From assembly GCF_000803265.1 (NCBI RefSeq), contig NW_014575406.1:1-64000 (forward strand): a DNA stretch of 64,000 nt. The letters run 5' to 3'. The notes below the pieces were generated by a model. The model saw nothing but the letters and a program-made list of their open reading frames with translations. It did not search any database and had not been told where the DNA came from. The stretch comes from Ordospora colligata OC4 (Eukaryota; Microsporidia; Ordosporidae). This document shows positions 28,218-37,856 of this stretch, in pieces (the first letter of the stretch is position 1; each line of letters starts with the position of its first letter). The position numbers and the translations under genes are program-made.

Positions 28218-30374
28218 ATGCTTGACAATAGAAATGCGTATGCAACAATTCCATATGAAATCCATGACTACTCGACATACGCATCAATATATGCTCCTGA
28301 AAACATCAAGAAAAACGACCCTACAGATCCAAACTCAAGGTGGTCTACTACTTCAAATGATCACCATCAATACATTGTACTACGTGTTCCACAGTGCATT
28401 GTTGCAACATGCACGTTCGGAAAGTACAACAAAATGCATGTCTGTAACGTTAAGAAAATGAAGATAAGCATATCTGAGGATGGACTTATGTACAGAGAAG
28501 TGTTCTATGGCGGGCTTCGCAACGATACAGAAATAGAAACATTCAATATGAAGGTTTTGGAAGACATCTACATGGTTGCAAGGTATATAAAAATTGAGCC
28601 CCTTTCAGCATGGGGCATTAACTTCAACTTCTCCCTATGGTTTGTAGAGCTCAGAGGCATCACTGGCATAGACATATTTGTTAAGTACAACCAGCAGGTA
28701 GTATTCAAAAACTCATTGAGGTACTGTATGGCATTTTTAAGGGACAATGGATTCAAAGACATACACCAAGAGCTTGAAAGTAGATGTGGGCATAATTCCA
28801 AGGGAAATGCAGTAAATAAGATACGCAGTCTTCTTGAGCAGAATATGCATGAAGATGCGGAAGCGTTTATAGATTCTTTGGATCTGTCGGTGTTTCAGGA
28901 GTTTATAGACAATTCTGCATATGCTCTTGTATGGGCTGAGGTGCCAAAGAAAGATGTGTGGCCTTGTGAGCGAGGAGGGCATCAAATGGTTGAAATGGAT
29001 GGCAACATATATCTTCATGGCGGATGGAATGGACTAGATGAGCTTGAAGATTTCTGGAAGTACACAAAAGGTACCTGGGAACAACTGTCTTCTGGAATGG
29101 TATGCCCTGGAAAGAGGAGTTGCCACAGAATGGTAGCGCACAATTCAAAGCTGTACATGATGGGAAAGTACATTCCATTGTCCTCACGCAAGGGATGCTC
29201 AACAAAAAACAGCCTTTGGGTTTACAATGGAAGGTGGCAATCGATTGAAGCATACGATGAACAAGGTCCAGGAAACATATATGATCACCAAATGGTAGTT
29301 GCAGGACACAGGCTTTGTGTTTTTGGAGGCAAATCCACTGAGCGTGAGGACACTTATTCAGGTCTTTATGTATTTTGCCTTGATTCCCAGAGTAGGATTG
29401 GCACAGAAACAAATACAATCAATTTACACATGGAAACACCGAGTCTGGATGTGTCCAGTGCCTCAGACTATTGTAGATCTGCAACAAAATATGAACATAT
29501 TAACTATACTAGCATAGACAAAAAAGACGATATAAGTAACAATGAATGTAATCCAATGGATTTGCAACAAACCTCTGAATCAAGAATGCGTAATGGATGG
29601 AGAATGATACGATCTGATATACAGCAGCCTGAAAACACTCCGGCGCTTAGATCAAGAATGGGGCACTCAATGCTTTATATTCCAGAAGGATATGTAGAAG
29701 GAAGCATATACAACAATTGTATTGTGATAGTTGGTGGGCAACGGGGTAAGGAGTCAATCAAGGAAATGGAGTTCTACAAGCTTGACACTGACACTATTTT
29801 TGATCGAGTGATGTTTCCAGTAAAAGGCGATGGAAAGGTAATTCAGCGTAGTTTATTATACCAAGGGCAAATAGTTGTGCTATTCTGTTATGGAAGAGAT
29901 AAGGAAGATAAACTAGATGAGATGGAAGTTTACACATACTCTCTTTTGAAGAGGGAGTGGATGAAGGCGACTGAAAAGCCTGCAACAGAAGGTGCAATAA
30001 AGATCAAGCCCTCTGTAAGATCTGCACATCAGCTTGTTGAGTTGAATGGTGTTTTTCATGTGTTTGGAGGGAATGTACCTGATAAAGGTGACACTCGAAT
30101 GAATGACATGTGGGTGTTTAGTCTTATGAAGGCAAGTACGCATGAGATATGCCATCTTTGTAAACTGCTTGTTCGGAAGCACAGGTATCTTTATTTACTT
30201 GATCATGATGAGGAAGCAGCAATTGAGTATTTACAGAATTCCATAGCAAGCATGGTGATTGATGATAGCACACAGGAGATATTCGAAGAGCTGTGCCAAG
30301 AGGTTTATGAGCGAACGATGTGCACGAATGTCATTGAGGATGTATGCAGACTGCTACCTGATGAGTGGAAGTAA
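28218..30374 (+). CDS. MKLN1: Muskelin-like discoidin/kelch protein
   Basis: The product has 718 residues and matches muskelin across its whole architecture. The N-terminal discoidin-like domain (about 8-155) has YAPENIKKNDPTDPNSRWS, FGKYNKMHVCNVKKMK and SAWGINFNFSLWFVEL. A helical LisH/CTLH-like region (about 165-250) follows. The kelch propeller has GGHQMVEMDGNIYLHGGWNGLDELEDFW, RSCHRMV, DHQMVV, RMGHSMLY and AHQLVELNGVFHVFGGN. The muskelin C-terminus includes LCKLLVRKHRYLYLLDHDEEAAIEYLQN. Muskelin is a substrate-side subunit of the CTLH/GID ubiquitin ligase. GCCCCAG directly precedes the ATG at 28218. Confidence 0.9.
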   Translation: MLDNRNAYATIPYEIHDYSTYASIYAPENIKKNDPTDPNSRWSTTSNDHHQYIVLRVPQCIVATCTFGKYNKMHVCNVKKMKISISEDGLMYREVFYGGLRNDTEIETFNMKVLEDIYMVARYIKIEPLSAWGINFNFSLWFVELRGITGIDIFVKYNQQVVFKNSLRYCMAFLRDNGFKDIHQELESRCGHNSKGNAVNKIRSLLEQNMHEDAEAFIDSLDLSVFQEFIDNSAYALVWAEVPKKDVWPCERGGHQMVEMDGNIYLHGGWNGLDELEDFWKYTKGTWEQLSSGMVCPGKRSCHRMVAHNSKLYMMGKYIPLSSRKGCSTKNSLWVYNGRWQSIEAYDEQGPGNIYDHQMVVAGHRLCVFGGKSTEREDTYSGLYVFCLDSQSRIGTETNTINLHMETPSLDVSSASDYCRSATKYEHINYTSIDKKDDISNNECNPMDLQQTSESRMRNGWRMIRSDIQQPENTPALRSRMGHSMLYIPEGYVEGSIYNNCIVIVGGQRGKESIKEMEFYKLDTDTIFDRVMFPVKGDGKVIQRSLLYQGQIVVLFCYGRDKEDKLDEMEVYTYSLLKREWMKATEKPATEGAIKIKPSVRSAHQLVELNGVFHVFGGNVPDKGDTRMNDMWVFSLMKASTHEICHLCKLLVRKHRYLYLLDHDEEAAIEYLQNSIASMVIDDSTQEIFEELCQEVYERTMCTNVIEDVCRLLPDEWK

Positions 30375-30477
30375 TAAAGTGATTGTTGGTGTTTATTGTT
30401 GATTGATCTTTGCAGTGCTGATTATATTGCTCAAATCATGCATATTGAAGATTGTGCAATATTCCAAACCCATAAAC

Positions 30478-31968
30478 ATGACGGAGGCTTCTAACTCTGA
30501 CACATCATTGAACAAAGGCAGCATGCCTGGCGGATTTAAGGTGCGAACAGGAATACCAATAGGGTCGATGGATGAGAAGCTCAGGAGGATCAACGAGGAG
30601 TTCAAATCAAGGGCATGTGCAGGAAGTGGGTTTGTGTTTAACAATAATGTGAAGCTAAAGCCGCCAAAAAGCTATTTTGGAAATGATGTGAATGAGAGCG
30701 AGTCTGAACTGTCAAGATCTGAGTGTGATACTCAACCAACCCGAAGTTCAGAGGGAAGTGGTGTGAAGCAAAGGGATGGATTTGTTGGAGGAGTGATACC
30801 TTGGAAAACAGGATCGAGTAGCTTTATGATGAGCGGGATTGCTAAGGACGGCAAACCTGGAATGCTAGGGATTGATCTGTACAAGAAGCATGCAACTGAG
30901 CCAAGCAGGTCATGTGTAAGTATGTGTGAGAGTGGTACAAGCATTGAATCTAAGCCAAGATCAGGATATGTCAAGTCTGTAGTTGACAGCACAATGTTTA
31001 ATAAAGAAGCATCGTTCAATTACACACAGCATTTTGGACGGAATGCATCAGCGGTGTCTATTGATGGCATGGAGATGTCTGGAATGTCTAGCATCATGAC
31101 TAATGGGTCTTTACTGAGCAGCAGAGTGTTTTCAGCACATGATAAATCAATCGGGCATAAACCACATGCGAGCTTTGGAATGAATAACTCCCAGATGTAC
31201 ACAAGCAATCCTAAGCAACTACTGTCATCAACAGAAGATATGGCTGGATCGCCCACATTTGCGCCCATAGATGTGATGTATGTGAAATCAATGTGCGGGC
31301 CAAAAACAGATACCGAAAGTAATGCATCTAGAGAATCAAGGGACTCAGTGGGAGTACAAAGGGAAATAATACTTGAAGAACCTCCACTACAGCTGTATGC
31401 ACCAGGAAAACGACTTACTATCCATCCCCGAATTAAAATACTCAATACGGTATTAAACTACGAAGGCACAGTTGAAACAACACAATACTACATTTTGATT
31501 GAGTCAGATGTCAGCTGGTGCGTGTGCAAGTCACTTGGAGAGATTTTGGGCATTGTTCCTGAGGTTGAATGCTCTACACTGACAAATGCACACTCCCCAC
31601 AGAGCAGAGCAGTAAGGGACAGGATTATACAGGCAACATTGAACTCAAGAAGCATGAACAAGCAAATGCAGTCATTTATTCTGTCTGGAATAGTTGATGC
31701 ACAGGAGCAGCGATCGTCGTATCTGTTGATGGACAGCAACGGATGGAAAGCATACATTTTCAAGTTTGTCGGCAAGGCTCTTATATGCTACGAAAAGAAT
31801 AAGGTGTTCAAGATTCTTCTACTAAGCGGATGCAGTGTTGTCCCAACAGGCAGCAATGGATTCCGACTGGAAAAGTCAAAGGAAAGCATAGAGCTATACA
31901 CCACCTGTAAAAAAGAAAGAGACTCTTGGATGTCAGACATACGAGAGTACATCTACAAGCTACAATAA
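30478..31968 (+). CDS. PH-domain protein with low-complexity N-terminus
   Basis: The product has 496 residues. Residues 1-310 are Ser/Gly/Met-rich and probably disordered. The C-terminal about 97 residues (from FILSGIVDAQEQ) have the strand pattern and final helix of a pleckstrin-homology domain, ending in ERDSWMSDIREYIYKL. The preceding segment (about 320-395: TIHPRIKILNTVLNYEG, TTQYYILIESDVSWCVCKSL) could be a PX-like domain, which is weaker. A PX-PH pair would suggest phosphoinositide binding at membranes. CCC lies 7 nt before the ATG at 30478. No catalytic domain (for example RhoGAP) is present. Confidence 0.6.
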   Translation: MTEASNSDTSLNKGSMPGGFKVRTGIPIGSMDEKLRRINEEFKSRACAGSGFVFNNNVKLKPPKSYFGNDVNESESELSRSECDTQPTRSSEGSGVKQRDGFVGGVIPWKTGSSSFMMSGIAKDGKPGMLGIDLYKKHATEPSRSCVSMCESGTSIESKPRSGYVKSVVDSTMFNKEASFNYTQHFGRNASAVSIDGMEMSGMSSIMTNGSLLSSRVFSAHDKSIGHKPHASFGMNNSQMYTSNPKQLLSSTEDMAGSPTFAPIDVMYVKSMCGPKTDTESNASRESRDSVGVQREIILEEPPLQLYAPGKRLTIHPRIKILNTVLNYEGTVETTQYYILIESDVSWCVCKSLGEILGIVPEVECSTLTNAHSPQSRAVRDRIIQATLNSRSMNKQMQSFILSGIVDAQEQRSSYLLMDSNGWKAYIFKFVGKALICYEKNKVFKILLLSGCSVVPTGSNGFRLEKSKESIELYTTCKKERDSWMSDIREYIYKLQ

Positions 31969-32055
31969 CGCTGCATAGTGTGTTAAATAAAACAATAAAA
32001 CAACAATCAGTATGTTTATCATGGCTATGGCTGCATGCTATGTTATACAGGCCAA

Positions 32056-33216
32056 TCAGCTGATTGGTGTGTGCATCCATATGCGTAGGATCCCGTTGTT
32101 ATCGATTGTTGTGAAGCATCCCTTGCCAGCAGAGACATTTATCACGTTTGATTCATAAATCTCAACCTGCATGCTTTTCTTTTCATTAAGGTCCCATATC
32201 ATGAATCCTTCAGGTTGTCCAACAACCAAATGAGAGCCAATGAACTCAAGGGCTAGGACAGGTCCGTTCTGCTCAATTGTGTCCTGAAGCCTACATGATG
32301 GCTTTTCAGGCTTTATTTTATATAACCCTGCAGTCTTTCCATATCCTCCTATTGAGGCCAACATGTTTTCTTGTGAAACCGCAATTGCTAGAAGCCGCTC
32401 CTCATTTGTAGAGATGAGATAAGATGTTTCTGTATGCACATCAACCACAAGTATTTGGTTTCTATTGACCACTATATATACAAACTTACCATTAGGACTC
32501 ACTATCATCAAACCACTCAACTCCTCATTGACTTTCAGTTTTAACACCTGTTTCTGATCCTTGTAAACTTTTAGTATCTTGTCTCTTTCTGCTATATACA
32601 CCACATTATTTACTACTTTAAGTGAAATAGGTTCTGATACTCTTAGCAGTCCCTCTTGTACCTTAGTATTTACATTCCATATTCGCACTGCCGCTTTTCC
32701 ATCAAACATATAAACACATTGTGAATCTGATGCAAAGTCCATCGGGCATATCTTGTATTCCTGGACATCCGTTCCAAACATTCCAGCATCGCATCTCTCC
32801 ATCCTTTCAGTGGCAATATTCAAATGCCAAATCTCTTTGTCCACCAGCATAAATGCTCGGTAGCCACATCCAAATATCACATACTTACCACATTTGCTTA
32901 CGACTGCATTCGTGATCTTTGCAGGTAGCACTATCCGTTCACAAAGACTCACAGAGCAAAATAAATCTCCCTCGGCTACCCAATCGCTTCCTCTCTTTAG
33001 GCGCTTCATGTGCAAATTACACTCATTTCCATCACCTTGCTGTGCATTCTTCCTCTCATTCAGTACACTACTGTAGTGCTGGACTCTCCTTACATACTGA
33101 CTGTTCTCAGCAGCAAGGCGAGAATTCTCTTGCTTCAGAGCCTTGTTCTCTGCAAGTAGTTCATCATACTGTTGTTTTATAGCATCCAGGTATGCCTCTA
33201 TTCCAGGCTGAAACAT
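32056..33216 (-). CDS. TUP1: WD40 protein with N-terminal coiled coil, Tup1-like
   Basis: The product has 386 residues. The N-terminus (IEAYLDAIKQQYDELLAENKALKQENSRLAAENS) is a coiled coil resembling the Tup1 tetramerisation helix. The rest (about 95-386) is a seven-blade propeller with degenerate WD repeats: VVSKCGKYVIFGC, AVRIWNVN, VSPNGKFVYIVV and GFMIWDLN. Tup1 is a transcriptional corepressor; here the long linker of yeast Tup1 is missing. CCC is 15 nt before the ATG. The Tup1 call depends mainly on the N-terminal helix; a different coiled-coil WD40 protein cannot be excluded. Confidence 0.55.
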   Translation of the reverse strand: MFQPGIEAYLDAIKQQYDELLAENKALKQENSRLAAENSQYVRRVQHYSSVLNERKNAQQGDGNECNLHMKRLKRGSDWVAEGDLFCSVSLCERIVLPAKITNAVVSKCGKYVIFGCGYRAFMLVDKEIWHLNIATERMERCDAGMFGTDVQEYKICPMDFASDSQCVYMFDGKAAVRIWNVNTKVQEGLLRVSEPISLKVVNNVVYIAERDKILKVYKDQKQVLKLKVNEELSGLMIVSPNGKFVYIVVNRNQILVVDVHTETSYLISTNEERLLAIAVSQENMLASIGGYGKTAGLYKIKPEKPSCRLQDTIEQNGPVLALEFIGSHLVVGQPEGFMIWDLNEKKSMQVEIYESNVINVSAGKGCFTTIDNNGILRIWMHTPIS

Positions 33217-33305
33217 TCGTCGGTTACAAGGGTTGCATCTTTTCTAAAACCTGCTTTCTATCACTGCATAAAATAGACAACATACGTTTAATATCGCTTT
33301 GCATT

Positions 33306-35465
33306 CTAAATGCCAAATGTAATCATCGTACTGAAAGGAACATTCTCATATCCAAGATTGCGCTTATTCTTCTCAATAATACATCTTGCACTCTCATCTT
33401 CTCTCAGCATATCCTTCCCATACCTTAGTCCCATCAATACTCTTCTTGCATTTTGTTTTGATACGAAGTTCTCTTCAAAATACTTCACACTCCTGATATA
33501 CACATCTCGGTACATATCAATCGTCATGACTCCCTTCTTACTCAGTAGGGTTGCAAGCACAAACTCCTCATCCACATTCTCTCCCTTGATCCACATAAGA
33601 TGCTCCTCTCCAACTATCGTGCCACACAGCAGCACATATGCTTGATGTGCATTGGTTTCCAGTAAATATTCTACTATGTATCTTACCTGCTCCTTACTAC
33701 AGTATCCTCTTTCAAAAAGACATATTGTTAGGCACACCATACTTAGAACAAGCTCCTTAGTCTTCCATAAGCTTTCCTGCTTTATTATCTCCACAACAGA
33801 CGAAAAGTCACTCGGAGACTGGCAAACAAGAACCCCAAGTAGAAAAAATGATGGCGCATAAATCTCAAATATTTCCTCACTCAGTACCCGCTGTACAATC
33901 TCAGTTACAGATCCATCATCGCCATATCTCATGAGCGCTATGCCTTTTACATCGAGCAGATACCAGTATCCCTGAGGTGAATTAATGCTCAGGATACTCC
34001 TTTCAATAAGATCATCCACAAACTTCATCGCCTCCGGCGTAATCAAGGAAATATTCATTCTTGCAATTCTATGAATCAACTTGCATGATATTTCATCCTC
34101 AGCTCCTCCACTAATAAACTCAATCAGTTTATCCAGTATTGCTTTGTAGTACTCTGTGCCTCCAAGTCTTTCACATGCTCCATAACCTGAAGAGATATGC
34201 TCTTTCGAGTATGTATCAAGGCTCCTTAAAAATTCATCCGCATCAATCATCCTGCTCAAATACTCAATCGCCAAGAATGATGCTGGATGCATTCTGCTTA
34301 TGTATCTTGGATCAACAGATGAATATTCCTGAACCATCAGTAAATACCTAAATGCTATGGCACCCAGATACGGTGGAACACTACTCGTGCTGATTATCAC
34401 AATACATCTATCAATTACCTCTCTAGAGCACATCCTAAGTCCCATGCACAAAAACACCAGTCTTTCTTCATCCATAGGGCCTGTAACATCAACTGAAACC
34501 AAGGACTCACACCAACACTCACCAAATACCTTCCTCAGATGTCCAATTAGCTCAATCACCATTTCTCTATTCATGTCATATCCCTTCAGAAGGTTTCTTG
34601 TGTACAACAGCGCATCCTCATTCATCTCTTCAATCTCCTTAGGTGACAGATATGCTCCTATCTTCACTGCATTACAAAGTGCATCAGAAAACTTTGATAG
34701 AACTGAGAATTCCTTCCTCTTTGCAATGTTCAGAAGAACTGAATACTTCAATCGATCAAAGCGCGTAATCGTCACAAGCAACACGCCAAGAATCCTGGTC
34801 ATGTCTATGCATTCTGCATATTTCGTCACAAAAAGGTTGAATATCTCACAAATTTCCTTCTGAAGAATATGCTTGCGAAATAATGCACAAAAAGATGCCA
34901 TGAACTTATCTGCATTATCTTCAAAAAACGGGTGAATATCCTGGAATATTAGTGAGTAAAACATTCCAAGCACATTCTCATCCTCAGAGATGCTCTCGAA
35001 GTATGCCTTGCTGAATATTGCACGACATAGCTCTATATTCTCAATTATCTCTGTATACAGTTCATTGCTCTGTGTACATGTTCTGTATTTGTTGAACATG
35101 TGATTCAGAATCTTAAGGCACCTTCGGTCATGTCTTGCACACAGCTCCTGAACAAGCCCATTCCATTCAGCACCCTGGAAGTAAAGTGTCTCAAAGAAGA
35201 AGCAGAGGATTCCAAAGTTTAACTCTGAGCTCTCGAATATCAAAGAAAAAAGCTCATTTTTCATGCTATGCATCATCACAACCCTTTCAGGAATATTACA
35301 CCATTCCTTGCACTTCATCTTCATGTATGTAAATGCTATTTCGTTTCCACTCTTTAATAATGCCATGAATTTGTCCTGGCCATCAGGCTGGTTGAGGTGC
35401 TGTTCGATCAAGCCAATTGATGGACTTGTGGGATTTATCAGAATTTCATGCAATAAACGCTCCAT
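33306..35465 (-). CDS. CSE1: Exportin-2 (Cse1/CAS), importin-alpha re-exporter
   Basis: The product has 719 residues of HEAT-type helices. Diagnostic is GMFYSLIFQDIHPFFEDNADKFMASF, which corresponds to the Cse1 block 'F.SLN.QDLPEFFEDN...WM..F'. SPKEIEEMNEDALLYTRNLLKG occupies the position of the conserved 'EDNSEEYIRRDLEG' region. Cse1 recycles importin-alpha to the cytoplasm with Ran-GTP. The protein is about a quarter shorter than yeast Cse1 (960). CCC lies 7 nt before the ATG at 35465; the frame extends 31 codons upstream without support. Confidence 0.85.
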   Translation of the reverse strand: MERLLHEILINPTSPSIGLIEQHLNQPDGQDKFMALLKSGNEIAFTYMKMKCKEWCNIPERVVMMHSMKNELFSLIFESSELNFGILCFFFETLYFQGAEWNGLVQELCARHDRRCLKILNHMFNKYRTCTQSNELYTEIIENIELCRAIFSKAYFESISEDENVLGMFYSLIFQDIHPFFEDNADKFMASFCALFRKHILQKEICEIFNLFVTKYAECIDMTRILGVLLVTITRFDRLKYSVLLNIAKRKEFSVLSKFSDALCNAVKIGAYLSPKEIEEMNEDALLYTRNLLKGYDMNREMVIELIGHLRKVFGECWCESLVSVDVTGPMDEERLVFLCMGLRMCSREVIDRCIVIISTSSVPPYLGAIAFRYLLMVQEYSSVDPRYISRMHPASFLAIEYLSRMIDADEFLRSLDTYSKEHISSGYGACERLGGTEYYKAILDKLIEFISGGAEDEISCKLIHRIARMNISLITPEAMKFVDDLIERSILSINSPQGYWYLLDVKGIALMRYGDDGSVTEIVQRVLSEEIFEIYAPSFFLLGVLVCQSPSDFSSVVEIIKQESLWKTKELVLSMVCLTICLFERGYCSKEQVRYIVEYLLETNAHQAYVLLCGTIVGEEHLMWIKGENVDEEFVLATLLSKKGVMTIDMYRDVYIRSVKYFEENFVSKQNARRVLMGLRYGKDMLREDESARCIIEKNKRNLGYENVPFSTMITFGI

Positions 35466-35653
35466 TTGCAGGGGTAGGTATTTGATTGCTATGTAAGTGT
35501 GTATCTGTGTATCTGTGCGGTTTGTATGCATGAGCTGTACGGATGTTTGTGTAAGCATGAATATATTCTAAGGTGTGCCTGTATAGGTTCTTTGCACAAT
35601 CGAGGAAGCACTGCATGATGGATGAGTATATGGATACAACTAACCCTTGGTCC

Positions 35654-35950
35654 ATGTATTTCTTGGTTAAGAAGCCTACGTGGTTAGTTTTTGATCCGAA
35701 TGAGTATTGTGATGAGGAGGTGCGCATGCTCCAAGTGCGACATAAAGATGGCGTTTCAAACACAAAGCTTGTGAAATTTGAGGACGGCACGTGGTATTTG
35801 AAGAATGGAAGTCAGATGTTTGCATTGAAAAGTGTTGGCATGAAGAGGCGCACAGGAGTTGGGATGCAGAGTGGAAAGATGGTAGAAATCAAGGAGGTAG
35901 TGGATAAAAAGTGGTTTATAAAAGCAAATGATACTGGAGAAAGCTTATGA
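35654..35950 (+). CDS. Small basic protein, unknown
   Basis: A 98-residue protein with a beta-rich pattern (TKLVKFEDGTWYLKNGSQMFALKSVGM, VDKKWFIKAND) and no recognised family. The start at 35654 follows CCC by 8 nt; in-frame ATGs at 35615 and 35618 lack the motif. It is divergent from CSE1. Its composition and start signal support a real gene. Confidence 0.6.
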   Translation: MYFLVKKPTWLVFDPNEYCDEEVRMLQVRHKDGVSNTKLVKFEDGTWYLKNGSQMFALKSVGMKRRTGVGMQSGKMVEIKEVVDKKWFIKANDTGESL

Positions 35951-36178
35951 ATGAATATGAATCTGTTGAAGCAATAGCAAGTGTTGTGTGATGAATATGA
36001 TATAGCATAGCACATGATATGAATAAACAAGTAAGAATGTATATTGTGATATTTGAATATGGTTGTGGAATATGTGCATGATGTAATATGTCATGTTATG
36101 CTCAGCTGCATTGATCTAACAAATAATAGACTCAAAGGCGGTAGAAGTAATCTCAAATGATTTAATGAAAAAATTTGA

Positions 36179-36227
36179 CCCCGGTACAATATTTAAGAAG
36201 GTAAGTTGAAGGCCTGAGTAATTTAAG
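36179..36227 (+). promoter_or_regulatory. rpL11 leader: CCCC followed by a probable leader intron
   Basis: CCCC at 36179-36182 is unusually far (45 nt) from the ATG at 36228. Between them lies GTAAGT...TAATTTAAG at 36201-36227, 27 nt long, ending directly at the ATG. If spliced, the CCCC-to-ATG distance falls to 18 nt, within the range of the other genes. Confidence 0.6.
36201..36227 (+). other. Candidate 27-nt intron in the rpL11 5' leader
   Basis: It has the same GTAAGT donor as the rpS17 intron and a similar 3' end (TAATTTAAG against TTAATTCTAG). It abuts the start codon and contains no part of the coding frame. Its 3' end is AAG rather than TAG. Confidence 0.6.
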
Positions 36228-36734
36228 ATGAATCCAATGAGAGAGATAAGCATTAAGAAACTGTCGATACACATTTGCACACGAGAGAGTGGTGCGAAGC
36301 TTGAGAAGGCAGCAAAGGTTCTTGAGCAACTGACTGGGCAGAAGCCTGTTGCATCAAAAGCAAGGATGACAATCAGAAGCTTTGGAATCCGAAGAAACGA
36401 GAAGATTGCAATGCATGTGAATGTGTCTGGAAAGAAGGCATATGAGCTTCTGAACACTGCACTGAAGGTGAAGGAGTATGAGCTGAAGGCAAGTTGTTTC
36501 AGTAACAATGGATGCTTTGGATTTGGAATTGAGGAGCACATTGATCTTGGACTGAAGTACGACCCAAGCGTTGGTATTTTTGGAATGGACTTCTTTGTTG
36601 TTCTTTCCAGACCTGGAGATAGGGTATCTAAGAGAAGAAGGTGTAAGTCTAGGGTAGGAAACGGACATAGGGTGTATGCCGAGGATGCCAAGTCGTGGTT
36701 TGTTGAGAACTTCGAAGGTGTTCTGATCGAATAA
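36228..36734 (+). CDS. RPL11: 60S ribosomal protein L11 (uL5)
   Basis: The product has 168 residues. uL5 contacts 5S r[52 protein letters not shown] and [28 protein letters not shown] are family hallmarks. Length equals the usual 170-178. Either 36228 or the ATG three codons later (MREIS) could start the protein. A probable intron lies immediately upstream in the leader. Confidence 0.97.
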   Translation: MNPMREISIKKLSIHICTRESGAKLEKAAKVLEQLTGQKPVASKARMTIRSFGIRRNEKIAMHVNVSGKKAYELLNTALKVKEYELKASCFSNNGCFGFGIEEHIDLGLKYDPSVGIFGMDFFVVLSRPGDRVSKRRRCKSRVGNGHRVYAEDAKSWFVENFEGVLIE

Positions 36735-36980
36735 ACTTTTTCGCCATGTGTTATTTGATATACTTATAGCTATGAAGTATTTACTAGAATTGAGTAGTTG
36801 AGTCGTTGATTAACTCAATGAATTGTAATATAAGTACTAAATATGCCATTTTAACAAATAGGTTTATATAATCTTTTATTACTTAATTGATGAACTTATT
36901 TGTTCTTTTTACAGCAATACTGGACAGGAGTTTTGATGTTTGCATAGGATGAGCATTCAGCAATGTAAGATTGGTAATGC

Positions 36981-37550
36981 TTACAGAACAATTTCAATTC
37001 CATCGTCAATATGCACGCTGTCTATTATGAAAATTCTCCCATCTGACTTTCTGACAGACGACTTGTCTCCGTTGCGATCGAGAATCTGAACCACCTCTCC
37101 TCTATTCAAGCAGATGTCGCCACTTTCACAATACTCTGTCTTCAGAAACCCAATCTTGAAAAACTCCTTCTTGTTATGTTCTAGCTGGAATGTCCTTCTA
37201 CTTGGCGACTTGAAAATAAGGAGTATATTCATTACCTCCACACATGCGATGTTTATGAGCATTACCTTCCAGTATGCAGTGATGTAGTAGAATGGAAGCA
37301 TACTTAGTACCTCACACACAAACAGACCCAGAATCATCTTTTTATCGGGCTCATATGTCTTCCTCAAAAACCTTCTCCGATATTCGCGTACTTTCGCATG
37401 AAAGCGCAGCAGCACAATCAGATTGAATCCAACAGCAAGTGCCAATGCAACATTGATGTCAAGTTTGAATGAGTAGTTGTGTACAAACACTGCTACTGCA
37501 AACGCCGATGTCAATAATGTTTTTGCGGCAAATAAATGGATCTTGTCCAT
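36981..37550 (-). CDS. Small membrane protein, unknown
   Basis: The product has 189 residues. Four hydrophobic segments lie near residues 5-25, 32-50, 72-90 and 95-112, separated by a basic loop (KVREYRRRFLRKTYEPDKK). A soluble C-terminal tail of about 70 residues has a beta-rich, SH3-like look (GDICLNRGEVVQILDRNGDKSSVRKSDGRIFII). CCC lies 5 nt before the ATG at 37550; the longer open frame adds 29 unsupported residues. No family recognised. The topology suggests an ER or plasma membrane protein. Confidence 0.7.
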   Translation of the reverse strand: MDKIHLFAAKTLLTSAFAVAVFVHNYSFKLDINVALALAVGFNLIVLLRFHAKVREYRRRFLRKTYEPDKKMILGLFVCEVLSMLPFYYITAYWKVMLINIACVEVMNILLIFKSPSRRTFQLEHNKKEFFKIGFLKTEYCESGDICLNRGEVVQILDRNGDKSSVRKSDGRIFIIDSVHIDDGIEIVL

Positions 37551-37856
37551 GAAGGGCCAAAACAAAAGATATTTGTAATGGCAGCTAAGGAGGTACTCTA
37601 GAAGCATTTTATCCTCATTGATCAATAACACAATCATGCATCAATCATATGATACAATAACTGTTTTAAGTTCAAGCATACTATTCTTATCTTAATTCAT
37701 TTCAATGGAGCATAGTCAGGTAAGATAGTATAGTAATAGTGTATTAAATGGTTATGATCCATTATTCAGAAATGGATGCATATAAAGACGATGTGTGATA
37801 TAAGCACAGCGTGATGGGGCTTGCATCACATTTCCAAATGCATATTGGCCCTGCTT
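37551..37856. other. Divergent intergenic region, no gene seen
   Basis: This 306 bp region separates two divergent genes. It is AT-rich. Apart from the CCC motifs at its two ends no feature is recognised. Confidence 0.5.

Noticed and set aside
36116..36691. 191-codon open frame on the - strand
   Set aside because: It is the complement of rpL11, whose identity is certain.
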